Shown here: piece by piece, positions 1 to 6,223 of the stretch
Layout: each line of letters starts with the position of its first letter
Numbering within the stretch: position 1 is the first letter of the stretch
Source: an uncultured Anaerococcus sp.
Lineage (GTDB): Bacteria > Bacillota_A > Clostridia > Tissierellales > Peptoniphilaceae
Direction of reading: 5' to 3'
Length of the DNA stretch: 8,790 nucleotides
NCBI GenBank assembly: GCA_945916625.1
Contig: CAMEGY010000033.1
Coordinates: 1 to 8,790, forward strand
The notes under the pieces: model-generated
The model's input: the letters and a program-made list of their open reading frames with translations, nothing else
Told to the model about the DNA's origin: nothing
The model's database searches: none
Translations under genes and position numbers: made by a program

Positions 1-146
1 ATGAGGATAAGATTATCACAATCGATAATTTCAACAGCATCATTTTTATCAAATGGATCGACAATAATCCCATCTTCAACATATATATCATTATTTGTAA
101 TCTTTACATCATCAAAGCCATAAAAGTTAGTAAAAATCTTTTTCAT
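1..146 (-). CDS. pyrC: Probable dihydroorotase, N-terminal fragment (runs off the left edge)
   Basis: An ATG at 146-144 opens a frame that stays open to the window edge, giving 48 complete codons. The product begins MKKIFTNFYGFDDV and continues with NDIYVEDGIIVDP and IIDCDNLIL. This matches the N-terminal beta-sandwich of dihydroorotase/amidohydrolase proteins, where an 'ilIedGkIv' strand is followed by a 'viDa.gliv.PGliD' strand just before the metal-binding HxH. That metal site would lie outside the window, so catalytic residues cannot be checked. The start lies 1 base after the pyrI stop, with a modest GGAAG ribosome binding site inside the pyrI end. Dihydroorotase cyclises carbamoyl aspartate, the product of the upstream pyrB gene, so the pyrB-pyrI-pyrC order fits the pathway. 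Another amidohydrolase is possible; the assignment rests on weak N-terminal similarity plus context. Confidence 0.68.
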   Translation of the reverse strand, partial: MKKIFTNFYGFDDVKITNNDIYVEDGIIVDPFDKNDAVEIIDCDNLIL

Positions 147-147
147 A

Positions 148-576
148 TTATTCTTCCACATCATAAATGTGGCCACAATAAGCACATTTATAGGTTTTTT
201 CTTCTTTATTTATCAAAATAAATTCGCTTTGAACTTCTCTTTCACTTGTAGAAACGCATTTTGGATTTTGACAGGTAAGTATATCTGTAGCTTTCTTAGG
301 AAGCTCTAATTCTAACTTTTTAACCACCTTTTCATTCTCAATAATATTTACAGTTGCTGTTGGATCTATAATTGAAACTGCATCTAAATTTATTCTTATA
401 TTATTAGCTATTTTTAAGATATCTTTTTTACCAAATCTTGTAGATTTTGCATTTAATATTATCGCAACCTCATCTTTTATATCTTTTATGTCTAAAAGTT
501 TGTAAATTTGCATTCCTAGACCAGCCCTAATGTGGTCTATTACTATTCCATCTTTAATACTTGTAATCTCAATCAT
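148..576 (-). CDS. pyrI: Aspartate carbamoyltransferase regulatory chain
   Basis: 142 residues, close to the roughly 150 usual for PyrI. This non-catalytic chain binds nucleotide effectors and bridges catalytic trimers of aspartate transcarbamylase. The N-terminal half holds the allosteric-domain pattern: [12 protein letters not shown] at 8-19 (Asp14, His15), LLDI at 27-30, [16 protein letters not shown] at 41-56, and a DPTATVNII strand at 71-79. The C-terminal half holds the four-cysteine structural zinc site at Cys102, Cys107, Cys131 and Cys134 (CQNPKC and CAYC), which makes contact with the catalytic chain. The ATG lies inside the pyrB end (8-base overlap) behind a strong GGAGG site, so the two chains are probably translated in a coupled way. 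PyrI next to PyrB is typical of enterobacteria, archaea and many Clostridia, but not Bacilli, which helps place the organism. Confidence 0.97.
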   Translation of the reverse strand: MIEITSIKDGIVIDHIRAGLGMQIYKLLDIKDIKDEVAIILNAKSTRFGKKDILKIANNIRINLDAVSIIDPTATVNIIENEKVVKKLELELPKKATDILTCQNPKCVSTSEREVQSEFILINKEEKTYKCAYCGHIYDVEE

Positions 577-1495
577 TGTTTGCCTCCAATAATTTTATTA
601 TTAGTGCCATTCTTACATACATACCAAACTTTGTTTGTTTAAAATAAACTGACCTTGGATCATTGTCTACTTCTTTTGCTATCTCATTTACCCTTGGAAG
701 CGGATGCATTACTATCATATCTTCCTTAGCTTGGCCCATCTTTTCCTTATCTAGAAGATAAGAATCTTTAAGCCTTGTATATTGGGCATCAGAATAAAAT
801 CTTTCTCTTTGAATCCTTGTCATATATAAAATATCTAGCTTATCTATAACTTCATCAAGGCTTCTTACTTCTTCATACTGGCTTTTTCCATCAAATACCT
901 CTTCTTTTACATATTGAGGAAGCTTTAACTCTTCGGGAGAGATAAGAATAAATTTGTTGCCTTCAAAAAGATTTAAAACCTTGATTAAGGAATGTACTGT
1001 TCTTCCATATTTTAGATCACCGCATATACCTATCACATGGTTATCAAAGTCTTCCTTATAATTGCTTATGGTAAGCATATCTGTAAGTGTTTGGGTTGGG
1101 TGTTGGTGTCCTCCATCTCCGGCATTTATTATAGGACAATCTGCCGCAAGGCTTGCAAGGTAGGCTGCACCTTCTTGTGGATGGCGCATAGCTATTATAT
1201 CTGCATATTGGCTGACAGTTTTAACTGTATCTTGAAGGCTTTCACCTTTTTTTGCTGACGATACACTTGCGTCAGAAAAACCTATTACCGAACCACCCAG
1301 CCTTAGCATGGCTGATTCAAATGATAGTCTTGTCCTTGTTGAAGGCTCAAAAAAAAGAGTCCCCAACAGTTTCCCATCTGCATAATGAGAAAAATTGGAA
1401 GGACTCTTATAAATATCATTTCCTAATTCAATAATTTCAAGTAAGTCTTTTTTAGTCAAGTCATGTGAATTTAATAAATTTTTTATAGAAATCAT
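569..1495 (-). CDS. pyrB: Aspartate carbamoyltransferase catalytic chain
   Basis: 308 residues, full length for the family. The cytosolic enzyme joins carbamoyl phosphate and aspartate to give carbamoyl aspartate, the committed step of de novo UMP synthesis. The carbamoyl-phosphate loop STRTR is at 52-56, the mobile '80s loop' SSAKKGES at 79-86 supplies Ser and Lys to the neighbouring active site, MRHP is at 103-106, and HPTQ at 132-135. The aspartate domain has GRTVHS at 164-169, TRIQRER at 226-232 and HPLPR at 264-268. All signature residues appear present, so it should be active. The start ATG follows an AGGAG site (1507-1503) by 7 bases. It heads the pyr operon and overlaps pyrI by 8 bases. 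The presence of pyrI suggests an allosteric holoenzyme rather than the unregulated trimer of Bacillus. Confidence 0.98.
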   Translation of the reverse strand: MISIKNLLNSHDLTKKDLLEIIELGNDIYKSPSNFSHYADGKLLGTLFFEPSTRTRLSFESAMLRLGGSVIGFSDASVSSAKKGESLQDTVKTVSQYADIIAMRHPQEGAAYLASLAADCPIINAGDGGHQHPTQTLTDMLTISNYKEDFDNHVIGICGDLKYGRTVHSLIKVLNLFEGNKFILISPEELKLPQYVKEEVFDGKSQYEEVRSLDEVIDKLDILYMTRIQRERFYSDAQYTRLKDSYLLDKEKMGQAKEDMIVMHPLPRVNEIAKEVDNDPRSVYFKQTKFGMYVRMALIIKLLEANND

Positions 1496-1520
1496 ACTTT
1501 GTCTCCTAAGATTTTTTTAA

Positions 1521-1548
1521 ACTATACCAGTATATTTCTATCTGTCAA
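1521..1548 (-). promoter_or_regulatory. Predicted sigma-A promoter for pyrB-pyrI-pyrC
   Basis: On the minus strand a perfect -35 box TTGACA (1548-1543) is followed after 16 bases by TATAGT (1526-1521), preceded by TGG to make an extended -10. It lies entirely in the 55-base gap between the CYTH gene stop and pyrB. A transcript would start near 1514, leaving a leader of only about 20 bases. That is too short for a PyrR-type or translation-coupled attenuator, so control, if any, probably acts at initiation. No terminator hairpin separates it from the upstream CYTH gene, so read-through from the upstream operon is also possible. Confidence 0.72.
1523..1534. promoter_or_regulatory. Small palindrome over the pyrB -10 region, possible operator
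   Basis: TATAC-CA-GTATA is an inverted repeat with 5-base arms and a 2-base centre. It covers most of the -10 box and runs into the spacer of the predicted pyrB promoter. The position is right for a repressor site, but the arms are AT-rich and short, and part of the symmetry comes from the -10 box itself. No second copy was seen at the other promoter in the window. This is a weak, position-based suggestion. Confidence 0.22.
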
Positions 1549-1550
1549 AA

Positions 1551-2075
1551 TTATAACTCATTAATCAAGTCAGAAATTGATTTTGTAGTAACTTGGCCTT
1601 TGTCAATATCCAAATCTTTTAATATTTCATCTATCTTAGTTTGGTTTGTAAATTCAATTTCCATATATGGGTATGGGTAGGTGTCCTCATCCCAAATATC
1701 TATATCAAATCTTTGTCCCTTGTAGATATACGAAATTCTTTCCTTATTGCCTTTATATTTAAGGTTAATTCCCATCTTTTCAAGAATTGACGTCATTATC
1801 GATACTGAGTCTATGTGTACAGTAAATTCATTATTGATTCTTACTTCTTCGTCAGTCTTAACTTCTTTAAAGGTAAGCTCGATTGGTTGTTTTTTATCAT
1901 CAATAAAAGATTCCCTAATCCTTAAATATCCATTTTTAAATTCACCATCATCAGGAATGAAGGTATAATTTGTTTGCTTTTCTTTGCTAATTTTTTCGGC
2001 GCCAAGCTCTTTTAGTTTTTCTTCTATTTCAGCTGGTACTATATCTAAAACTTTTACTTCTATTTCTCTTTGCAT
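1551..2075 (-). CDS. CYTH domain protein (triphosphate tunnel metalloenzyme, CyaB/ThTPase-like)
   Basis: 174 residues forming a single CYTH domain. The hallmark ExExK motif is at the N-terminus (Glu4, Glu6, Lys8 in REIEVKV). Other tunnel residues follow in the expected order: LRIR at 51-54, ELTFK at 66-70, KERISYIY at 111-118, FDIDIWD at 123-129 and MEIEF at 138-142, whose acidic pairs bind metal. The family acts on triphosphate substrates such as inorganic tripolyphosphate or thiamine triphosphate; some members are class IV adenylate cyclases. Among small stand-alone Firmicute members, triphosphatase activity is the commoner expectation, but the substrate cannot be read here. It is the last gene of the five-gene operon. 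Its ATG shares one base with the preceding stop (TAATG), with an AAGGA site very close upstream, suggesting coupled translation. Confidence 0.9.
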   Translation of the reverse strand: MQREIEVKVLDIVPAEIEEKLKELGAEKISKEKQTNYTFIPDDGEFKNGYLRIRESFIDDKKQPIELTFKEVKTDEEVRINNEFTVHIDSVSIMTSILEKMGINLKYKGNKERISYIYKGQRFDIDIWDEDTYPYPYMEIEFTNQTKIDEILKDLDIDKGQVTTKSISDLINEL

Positions 2076-2755
2076 TATCCTATCCTTACTGGGTCAAAAT
2101 TTACATAGTCGCTTGATACACAAACTAAATTGACCCCTTCAAAGTTTCCTTCCTTAATCATTCTGTGGCCACTTCCATGTAGATGACCATATATTATTGT
2201 GTGCGCGTCATTTTCTTTTGCCAGGTCAAAAAATTCATTTAAAGACCCGTCTGTATTTATTGGTGGGTAGTGGAGATTTATTATAATCTTCTTATCCATA
2301 TTAGAACTTTTTATAGAATTTTCAAGCCTTAAAAGTTCTCTTTTAAATATTTTTTCGTCATGATCAGTAAAATCTCTACTGTCTCTGCTTATCCAGCCTC
2401 TTGTCCCGCAAATTATAAAATCCTCAACTACAAAAGAATTATTCTGCAAAAATTCAATGCTTTTAAAACCTAAATTGTTTAGTTTATTAAGTGATGACCA
2501 CCAGTAATCGTGGTTACCCTTCATCAATATTTTTTTCCCAGGTAGGTTCTCGATTTTAGTTAAATCTATTTGTGCATGCCTTGTATCCATTGCCCAAGAA
2601 ATATCACCCGGTATCAAAACTGTATCATCTTCTTTTATTTTGTTTTTCCAATTTGTGAAGATTTTCTCCTGGTAATTTTCCCAGGCTTCACCAAAGACCT
2701 CCATTGACTTCTCTTCTGTATAGTCCAAGTGAAGGTCAGCAAGAGCATATATCAT
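2075..2755 (-). CDS. Metallophosphoesterase (calcineurin-like phosphohydrolase, Icc/COG1768-like)
   Basis: 226 residues with a complete set of dinuclear-metal motifs: DLH (Asp7, His9), GD (Gly50-Asp51 in PGDISWAMD), GNHD (80-83), the single histidine in NLHYPP (His162) and GHLHG (His191, His193). The tryptophan-rich surroundings (GDISWAMD and NHDYWW) resemble a group of small Firmicute 'predicted phosphohydrolases'; that subgroup name is from memory and not from a search. It is a soluble cytoplasmic enzyme without signal peptide or membrane segment. The substrate is unknown; phosphoprotein, cyclic nucleotide, nucleotide and nucleic acid phosphoesterases all occur in this fold. The start overlaps the upstream stop as ATGA and has a clear GGAGG site 4 bases upstream. 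It is a different type from the SbcD-like enzyme two genes upstream, so duplication within the operon is unlikely. Confidence 0.9.
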   Translation of the reverse strand: MIYALADLHLDYTEEKSMEVFGEAWENYQEKIFTNWKNKIKEDDTVLIPGDISWAMDTRHAQIDLTKIENLPGKKILMKGNHDYWWSSLNKLNNLGFKSIEFLQNNSFVVEDFIICGTRGWISRDSRDFTDHDEKIFKRELLRLENSIKSSNMDKKIIINLHYPPINTDGSLNEFFDLAKENDAHTIIYGHLHGSGHRMIKEGNFEGVNLVCVSSDYVNFDPVRIG

Positions 2756-4569
2756 ATATCCTCCAATTGTATCTTATTTACATCTATATTTTCGGTTTCA
2801 AAAAACTCTTCTTCTCTCTTATGGCAAGTAAAATAGATAATCTGCCTATTATATGACTCATCTAAAAGTAAGTATAAAAACCTAATCAATCTTTCTATAT
2901 CATAATTTATAAAGGCATCATCAAATAATAAAAATCCATCTAAGTCACTTTCTTCTACAAGACTAAGTTTCATTGCAAAGTTTACCTGGTCAAAAAAACC
3001 GCTAGATAATTGATCAGTGCTAAATTCAAAATTAGACTTATCCTTTATACCTAAATCCAGGTTCTTATCAAGCTTAATATTTAATAGAGATTTGCTAGTG
3101 TCATCTAAAATAGTTTTGATTTTATTATTTAATTTATAAATATCAGCCTGGTTTTCATCAGCTATCTCTAAGATGATTCTTTTTGCAATTTTTATTGCCT
3201 CAATCTCTCTTTTTAGATTATTAAGTTCATTAGTTTGATATTTTAAATCATCCCTTAAACCAGCTTCATCTTTTAATATGTTATCTACTGTCAGGAGTTG
3301 TTTTTCTGCTAAATGAATATCAGATCTTAGTCTTTTTATTTCATTTTCTAGGTTCGATATATTTTTAAGTTCACTAATATTATTATAAGATGAGAAATCA
3401 ATTGAAAAATCTTCATCAGTTTCCAATAGGTTTAAATCCTGTTTTTTTAATATCTCAAGAACTTCACTTACCTTTTCTCTTTCTTTGATAAGATGTTCTC
3501 GCTTTAAATAGCGAGTCCTTAGACTACTATACCCAGATTGGCCATTTCCTGCATTGTGACCATTAGAAAGAAAGAGTTTAGCTAAAAATGGAAGCGTAAA
3601 AGCAAAAACAAAATACTTCTTGCTAATAAGGGCAATTATTATTAGAGCAATAATCGCAATAGTATAGACAACTTTATTGTCTTTTATATTTTCTTTATTA
3701 ACCTTATAATCGTCTATATTTACATTCTTTAAATCTTCGTATTTTGTTAGTTCTTCATCAATCTCAAATAACTTATCAGACCACTTTCTGTATGATTTAA
3801 AGTTCTCATCAGATCTTTTTAAATTATAAATACGATTTATTTCTTTATCTTTTTCATACTGATTTTCTTTTTCAGATAAGAGTTTCTTCTTTTCATTTAA
3901 TTTATCAAAGGAATAAAAATAATCTTTTTTTATCCTATCTATTTCTTGGATTTTCGCCTTTAAATTTTTGACTCTCTCTTTTGTTAAGTAGTAAGGTTTG
4001 GTATAGGACCTAGTAGTCCCTATTGCCTTAAGTTTGTTTTCCAAATTCTCAATCGATTTTTTGATAGAAAAATTATAGTCTATATCATTTGATGCAAGTT
4101 TTTCTAGTATTTTCTTCTTATTATCTGAGCTCATATTTTGACTTTGCTTATTAGAAATCAAAGCTTTGTAAATGTCATAATCGACTCCCAAGAAGAATTT
4201 CCCAGGCATATTTAGGTCGCTTTTCTTAAATTCAAGTTTTTTATTTTGGCTTAAATTTAATATCCTATAACCCCCACTTTCAAAATCTCTATAAAGCAAA
4301 TAGGTCTGATTGTCTTTTACAATTTTAAGCTCACCAGCATAGACATAGGAATCTTTCGGTCTATAGATTTCTCTTTTATTATTGTAGTTTATCCTAAGAT
4401 TTCCTTCATCAAAACCATAAAACATTCCTTCGATAAAGTTCATAATTGTAGTTTTGCCAGATTCATTGAGGCCATATAGAAGATTGAAATCAGAACTAAA
4501 AGTAATTCTCTTCTCTTTAAATTTACCAAAAGATTTTATATTTAATTCCTTAATATAGGTCTTAGTCAT
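2752..4569 (-). CDS. SbcC/YhaN-like AAA ATPase with a central membrane hairpin
   Basis: 605 residues from the chosen start. Walker A is GLNESGKTT at 33-41. Long charged coiled-coil arms span about 160-295 and 355-480. The ABC signature LSSGF is at 521-525, Walker B FLLFDDAF at 546-553 (Asp550, Asp551), and a switch histidine is at 583 (TCH). This is the split-head SMC/Rad50/SbcC layout. Where Rad50 and SbcC carry a CxxC zinc hook, it has two adjacent hydrophobic stretches, about 301-316 and 319-334, separated by SKK; the only cysteine is Cys582, near the C-terminus. It resembles YhaN (COG4717) of Bacilli, the partner of the YhaO nuclease, but is much shorter than the roughly 960-residue B. 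subtilis protein. The ATG at 4569 was chosen because AGGAG lies 5 bases upstream; an earlier in-frame ATG at 4590 lacks a good site. It overlaps the SbcD-like gene by 8 bases. An ATP-driven DNA-end or DNA-structure processing role is inferred. Confidence 0.88.
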   Translation of the reverse strand: MTKTYIKELNIKSFGKFKEKRITFSSDFNLLYGLNESGKTTIMNFIEGMFYGFDEGNLRINYNNKREIYRPKDSYVYAGELKIVKDNQTYLLYRDFESGGYRILNLSQNKKLEFKKSDLNMPGKFFLGVDYDIYKALISNKQSQNMSSDNKKKILEKLASNDIDYNFSIKKSIENLENKLKAIGTTRSYTKPYYLTKERVKNLKAKIQEIDRIKKDYFYSFDKLNEKKKLLSEKENQYEKDKEINRIYNLKRSDENFKSYRKWSDKLFEIDEELTKYEDLKNVNIDDYKVNKENIKDNKVVYTIAIIALIIIALISKKYFVFAFTLPFLAKLFLSNGHNAGNGQSGYSSLRTRYLKREHLIKEREKVSEVLEILKKQDLNLLETDEDFSIDFSSYNNISELKNISNLENEIKRLRSDIHLAEKQLLTVDNILKDEAGLRDDLKYQTNELNNLKREIEAIKIAKRIILEIADENQADIYKLNNKIKTILDDTSKSLLNIKLDKNLDLGIKDKSNFEFSTDQLSSGFFDQVNFAMKLSLVEESDLDGFLLFDDAFINYDIERLIRFLYLLLDESYNRQIIYFTCHKREEEFFETENIDVNKIQLEDI

Positions 4570-5575
4570 TTTTGCTCCTATAGATTGCATCTAGACCTAT
4601 GTCTAAAGCCAACTTCTCAGTGGTATCTAACTTATCCGAGAATTTTCCTATATATTTTGTTAATAGGGAATTTGGATATAGATCAATCAAGTTGAAAACC
4701 GAATCATTTTCAATAACATCTATTTCTAAACGCTCTAAATTCAGTTCTTCTTTTAGCTTATTTTTATTTATATTCTTATCAATTCTTAAACGTAAGTATT
4801 TTTCCTTTTTGCTATCAAGCTTAGTTTTGAGATATGAAATCAAATCATTTTCATTTTTATAATCATCCATAGATAGGTTTATATCATAAAACTTCATAAT
4901 AGAAGAATCTTTATGATAAATTTCTCCATTTTCATAAAGTAAGTATCCATAATCATAGATATCAGAAAAATCACTTGGTTCAATAGAACCTGAATAATAA
5001 ACGCTTGATCCAAGATCTTCCCATTTGTGGATATGACCTAAACCTACGTAGTCAAAACCAATATTTACTAATTTTTCTAAATTCAAGTTTAAGTAGTTTG
5101 ACCTCGTATCATTAACAGTAGCGTGGACTAGCAAGATATTAAAAAAATCATCATCTAAGCTAATATCATAAGAAAAATCCTTATAAAAAATCCTGTCACT
5201 ATATGAAATACCATAGATCCTTGTGTTTTCTATCTGATAGTATTCTATTTCATCTGTTGAATAAAGATGAAGGTTATTAGGTTTAAGCAAGTTAATCAAA
5301 TCATCTTCATTGCCTATATAATCATGGTTTCCTGTAACATAGAATACATCCTTTGTAAAACCTTCAATCATAGAAAAAAGCTCTTTGTAATCACTAATTG
5401 TAAAGTAAGACCTTTCGTATAGGTCCCCTGCTATCAATAAAAAGTCAACGTCTTTGTTGTTTTTTAATATATTTTCAAAAGATCTTTTTTTATTTTCCCT
5501 TATTTTATTTGATAAAGACCTATCAAAGCTTAGACTATCCCCAATATGGCAGTCTGCTAGATGGATGAATTTCAT
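4562..5575 (-). CDS. SbcD/Mre11/YhaO-like metallophosphoesterase, probable DNA exonuclease subunit
   Basis: 337 residues. The nuclease-type metallophosphoesterase domain fills about 1-210: ADCHIG (Asp8, His10), AGDLYER (Asp51), TGNHD (81-85, Asn83, His84), VHAT (His151) and GHIHKWE (His181, His183), then YYSGSIEPSDFSD at 194-206, a stretch typical of SbcD/Mre11/YhaO proteins. The remaining 130 residues are lysine- and asparagine-rich and would form the cap and ATPase-binding region. At 337 residues it is shorter than B. subtilis YhaO or E. coli SbcD (about 400). The ATPase gene follows with an 8-base overlap, matching the sbcDC and yhaON arrangement, so a nuclease-ATPase complex is expected. 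Its ATG overlaps the preceding stop (ATGA). No good ribosome binding site is visible, so translation probably depends on the upstream gene. Nuclease activity is inferred from family and partner. Confidence 0.88.
   Translation of the reverse strand: MKFIHLADCHIGDSLSFDRSLSNKIRENKKRSFENILKNNKDVDFLLIAGDLYERSYFTISDYKELFSMIEGFTKDVFYVTGNHDYIGNEDDLINLLKPNNLHLYSTDEIEYYQIENTRIYGISYSDRIFYKDFSYDISLDDDFFNILLVHATVNDTRSNYLNLNLEKLVNIGFDYVGLGHIHKWEDLGSSVYYSGSIEPSDFSDIYDYGYLLYENGEIYHKDSSIMKFYDINLSMDDYKNENDLISYLKTKLDSKKEKYLRLRIDKNINKNKLKEELNLERLEIDVIENDSVFNLIDLYPNSLLTKYIGKFSDKLDTTEKLALDIGLDAIYRSKND
4575..4579 (-). promoter_or_regulatory. Ribosome binding site deciding the start of the SbcC/YhaN-like gene
   Basis: AGGAG on the minus strand stands 5 bases before the ATG at 4569-4567. 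It lies inside the end of the SbcD-like gene. The upstream ATG at 4590-4588 has only a weak AGGT nearby and would add seven residues (MQSIGAK) that precede the usual beta strand of the ATPase head. Confidence 0.75.
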
Positions 5576-6141
5576 ATAAGGTTTACACTTTCTATAAGCT
5601 TTTTATCATTTTTTACATTGTATACAGTCAAAGATCCGTTATCTATCCAAAAAGAATGCCAATTTGACAAATCTTTTAGTATCCAAAATAGTGTAGACCT
5701 AATTGCAATTCCGTGACTTATTGCCAAGATATTTTTTTCTTCCATAGATTTTTCATCCAAAAAAGATCTGAGCCTGTTGATTACATCTTGTCTTGATTCG
5801 CCATTTGGATATGGGGTGTCAAAATAGAAATCTTTTTCTCTTTCAAAAAAATCTTTGTGATTTTCTCTCACATCGTAGATATTTTGGCCCTTAAAATCTC
5901 CAAAGTCCATTTCATTTAGTCTCTGGTCTATCTTGAAATCATTAAAGCCTAGTTCATAAGCTGTTTCTTGACTTCTTATGAGATTAGATGTGTACACTTG
6001 GTCTATTTTGTAGTTTTTTAACAATGATTTTGTTTTTTCTAATATATATAAACCCGACTTATCTATTTTTGTATCAGGTGTCGAGTATTTCTTATCAATA
6101 TTTGACTTGGTTATTCCATGTCTTACAAAAATTATTTTCAT
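5572..6141 (-). CDS. Histidine phosphatase family protein (phosphoglycerate mutase-like)
   Basis: 189 residues, the usual size for small members of the branch. The catalytic RHG is at 7-9, with His8 as the residue phosphorylated in catalysis. Arg56 follows in TSNLIRSQETA, the acid/base Glu77 lies in LNEMDFGDFKG, and the second histidine is His143 in ISHGIAIR. The pocket looks complete. Such proteins are often labelled phosphoglycerate mutase or CobC (alpha-ribazole phosphatase), but most small ones are broad phosphatases. No cobalamin or glycolysis genes are nearby, so no substrate is assigned. It is the first gene of the operon: the start has a strong GAGGTG site and its own promoter 18 bases upstream. 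Its stop overlaps the next ATG (ATGA), so it probably drives translation of the SbcD-like gene. Confidence 0.92.
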   Translation of the reverse strand: MKIIFVRHGITKSNIDKKYSTPDTKIDKSGLYILEKTKSLLKNYKIDQVYTSNLIRSQETAYELGFNDFKIDQRLNEMDFGDFKGQNIYDVRENHKDFFEREKDFYFDTPYPNGESRQDVINRLRSFLDEKSMEEKNILAISHGIAIRSTLFWILKDLSNWHSFWIDNGSLTVYNVKNDKKLIESVNLI

Positions 6142-6158
6142 TTTCCACCTCTTTTATC

Positions 6159-6186
6159 ATTATAACAAAGTTTATTATTTTATCTA
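6159..6186 (-). promoter_or_regulatory. Predicted promoter of the five-gene phosphoesterase operon
   Basis: A consensus -10 TATAAT (6164-6159) with an upstream TG (TGTTATAAT) lies in the gap before the histidine phosphatase gene. The best -35 candidate is TAGATA (6186-6181), 16 bases upstream and a 4 of 6 match, which is weak; the extended -10 may compensate. The predicted transcript starts near 6152, giving a leader of about 10 bases that still contains the GAGGTG ribosome binding site. The position just after the terminator of the preceding gene supports an independent unit. Confidence 0.66.
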
Positions 6187-6196
6187 CTTTTGGCCA

Positions 6197-6219
6197 TAAT
6201 AAAAGACGGTCTCCCGTCT
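6197..6219 (-). terminator. Rho-independent terminator of the ABC permease gene
   Basis: On the minus strand AGACGG, the loop GAGA and CCGTCT form a perfect 6-base-pair stem, closed by a GNRA-type tetraloop and followed by TTTATTAT. It begins 5 bases after the permease stop codon. The stem is short, but 4 of its 6 pairs are G-C in an otherwise AT-rich gap. The T tract is interrupted, so termination may be incomplete. Confidence 0.75.
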
Positions 6220-6223
6220 AATA

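Noticed and set aside
1037..1434. Two plus-strand reading frames opposite pyrB (73 and 60 codons)
   Set aside because: They lie wholly within pyrB, which has all its catalytic motifs in the other strand. Their translations have no domain-like pattern.
1747..1968. Plus-strand reading frame of 73 codons opposite the CYTH gene
   Set aside because: Antisense shadow of a well-supported CYTH domain; no recognisable product.
4570..4590. ATG at 4590 as the start of the SbcC/YhaN-like ATPase
   Set aside because: It lacks a good ribosome binding site and lies further into the SbcD-like gene. The ATG at 4569 has AGGAG at 5 bases. The longer form differs by only seven residues and is not excluded.
4599..4862. 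Plus-strand frame of 87 codons rich in Ser, Phe and Leu
   Set aside because: This is the reverse complement of a lysine- and asparagine-rich part of the SbcD-like gene, which naturally gives Phe/Leu/Ser runs. It is not a membrane protein.
2752..5575. Nuclease-ATPase pair as an anti-phage defence module
   Set aside because: It matches the sbcDC/yhaON layout, sits among housekeeping-type genes next to the pyr operon, and has no integrase, transposase, repeats or base-composition shift around it.
5988..6221. Plus-strand frame of 77 codons over the phosphatase 5' end and the intergenic gap
   Set aside because: It runs opposite the promoter, ribosome binding site and N-terminus of the histidine phosphatase. 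It has no domain-like pattern.
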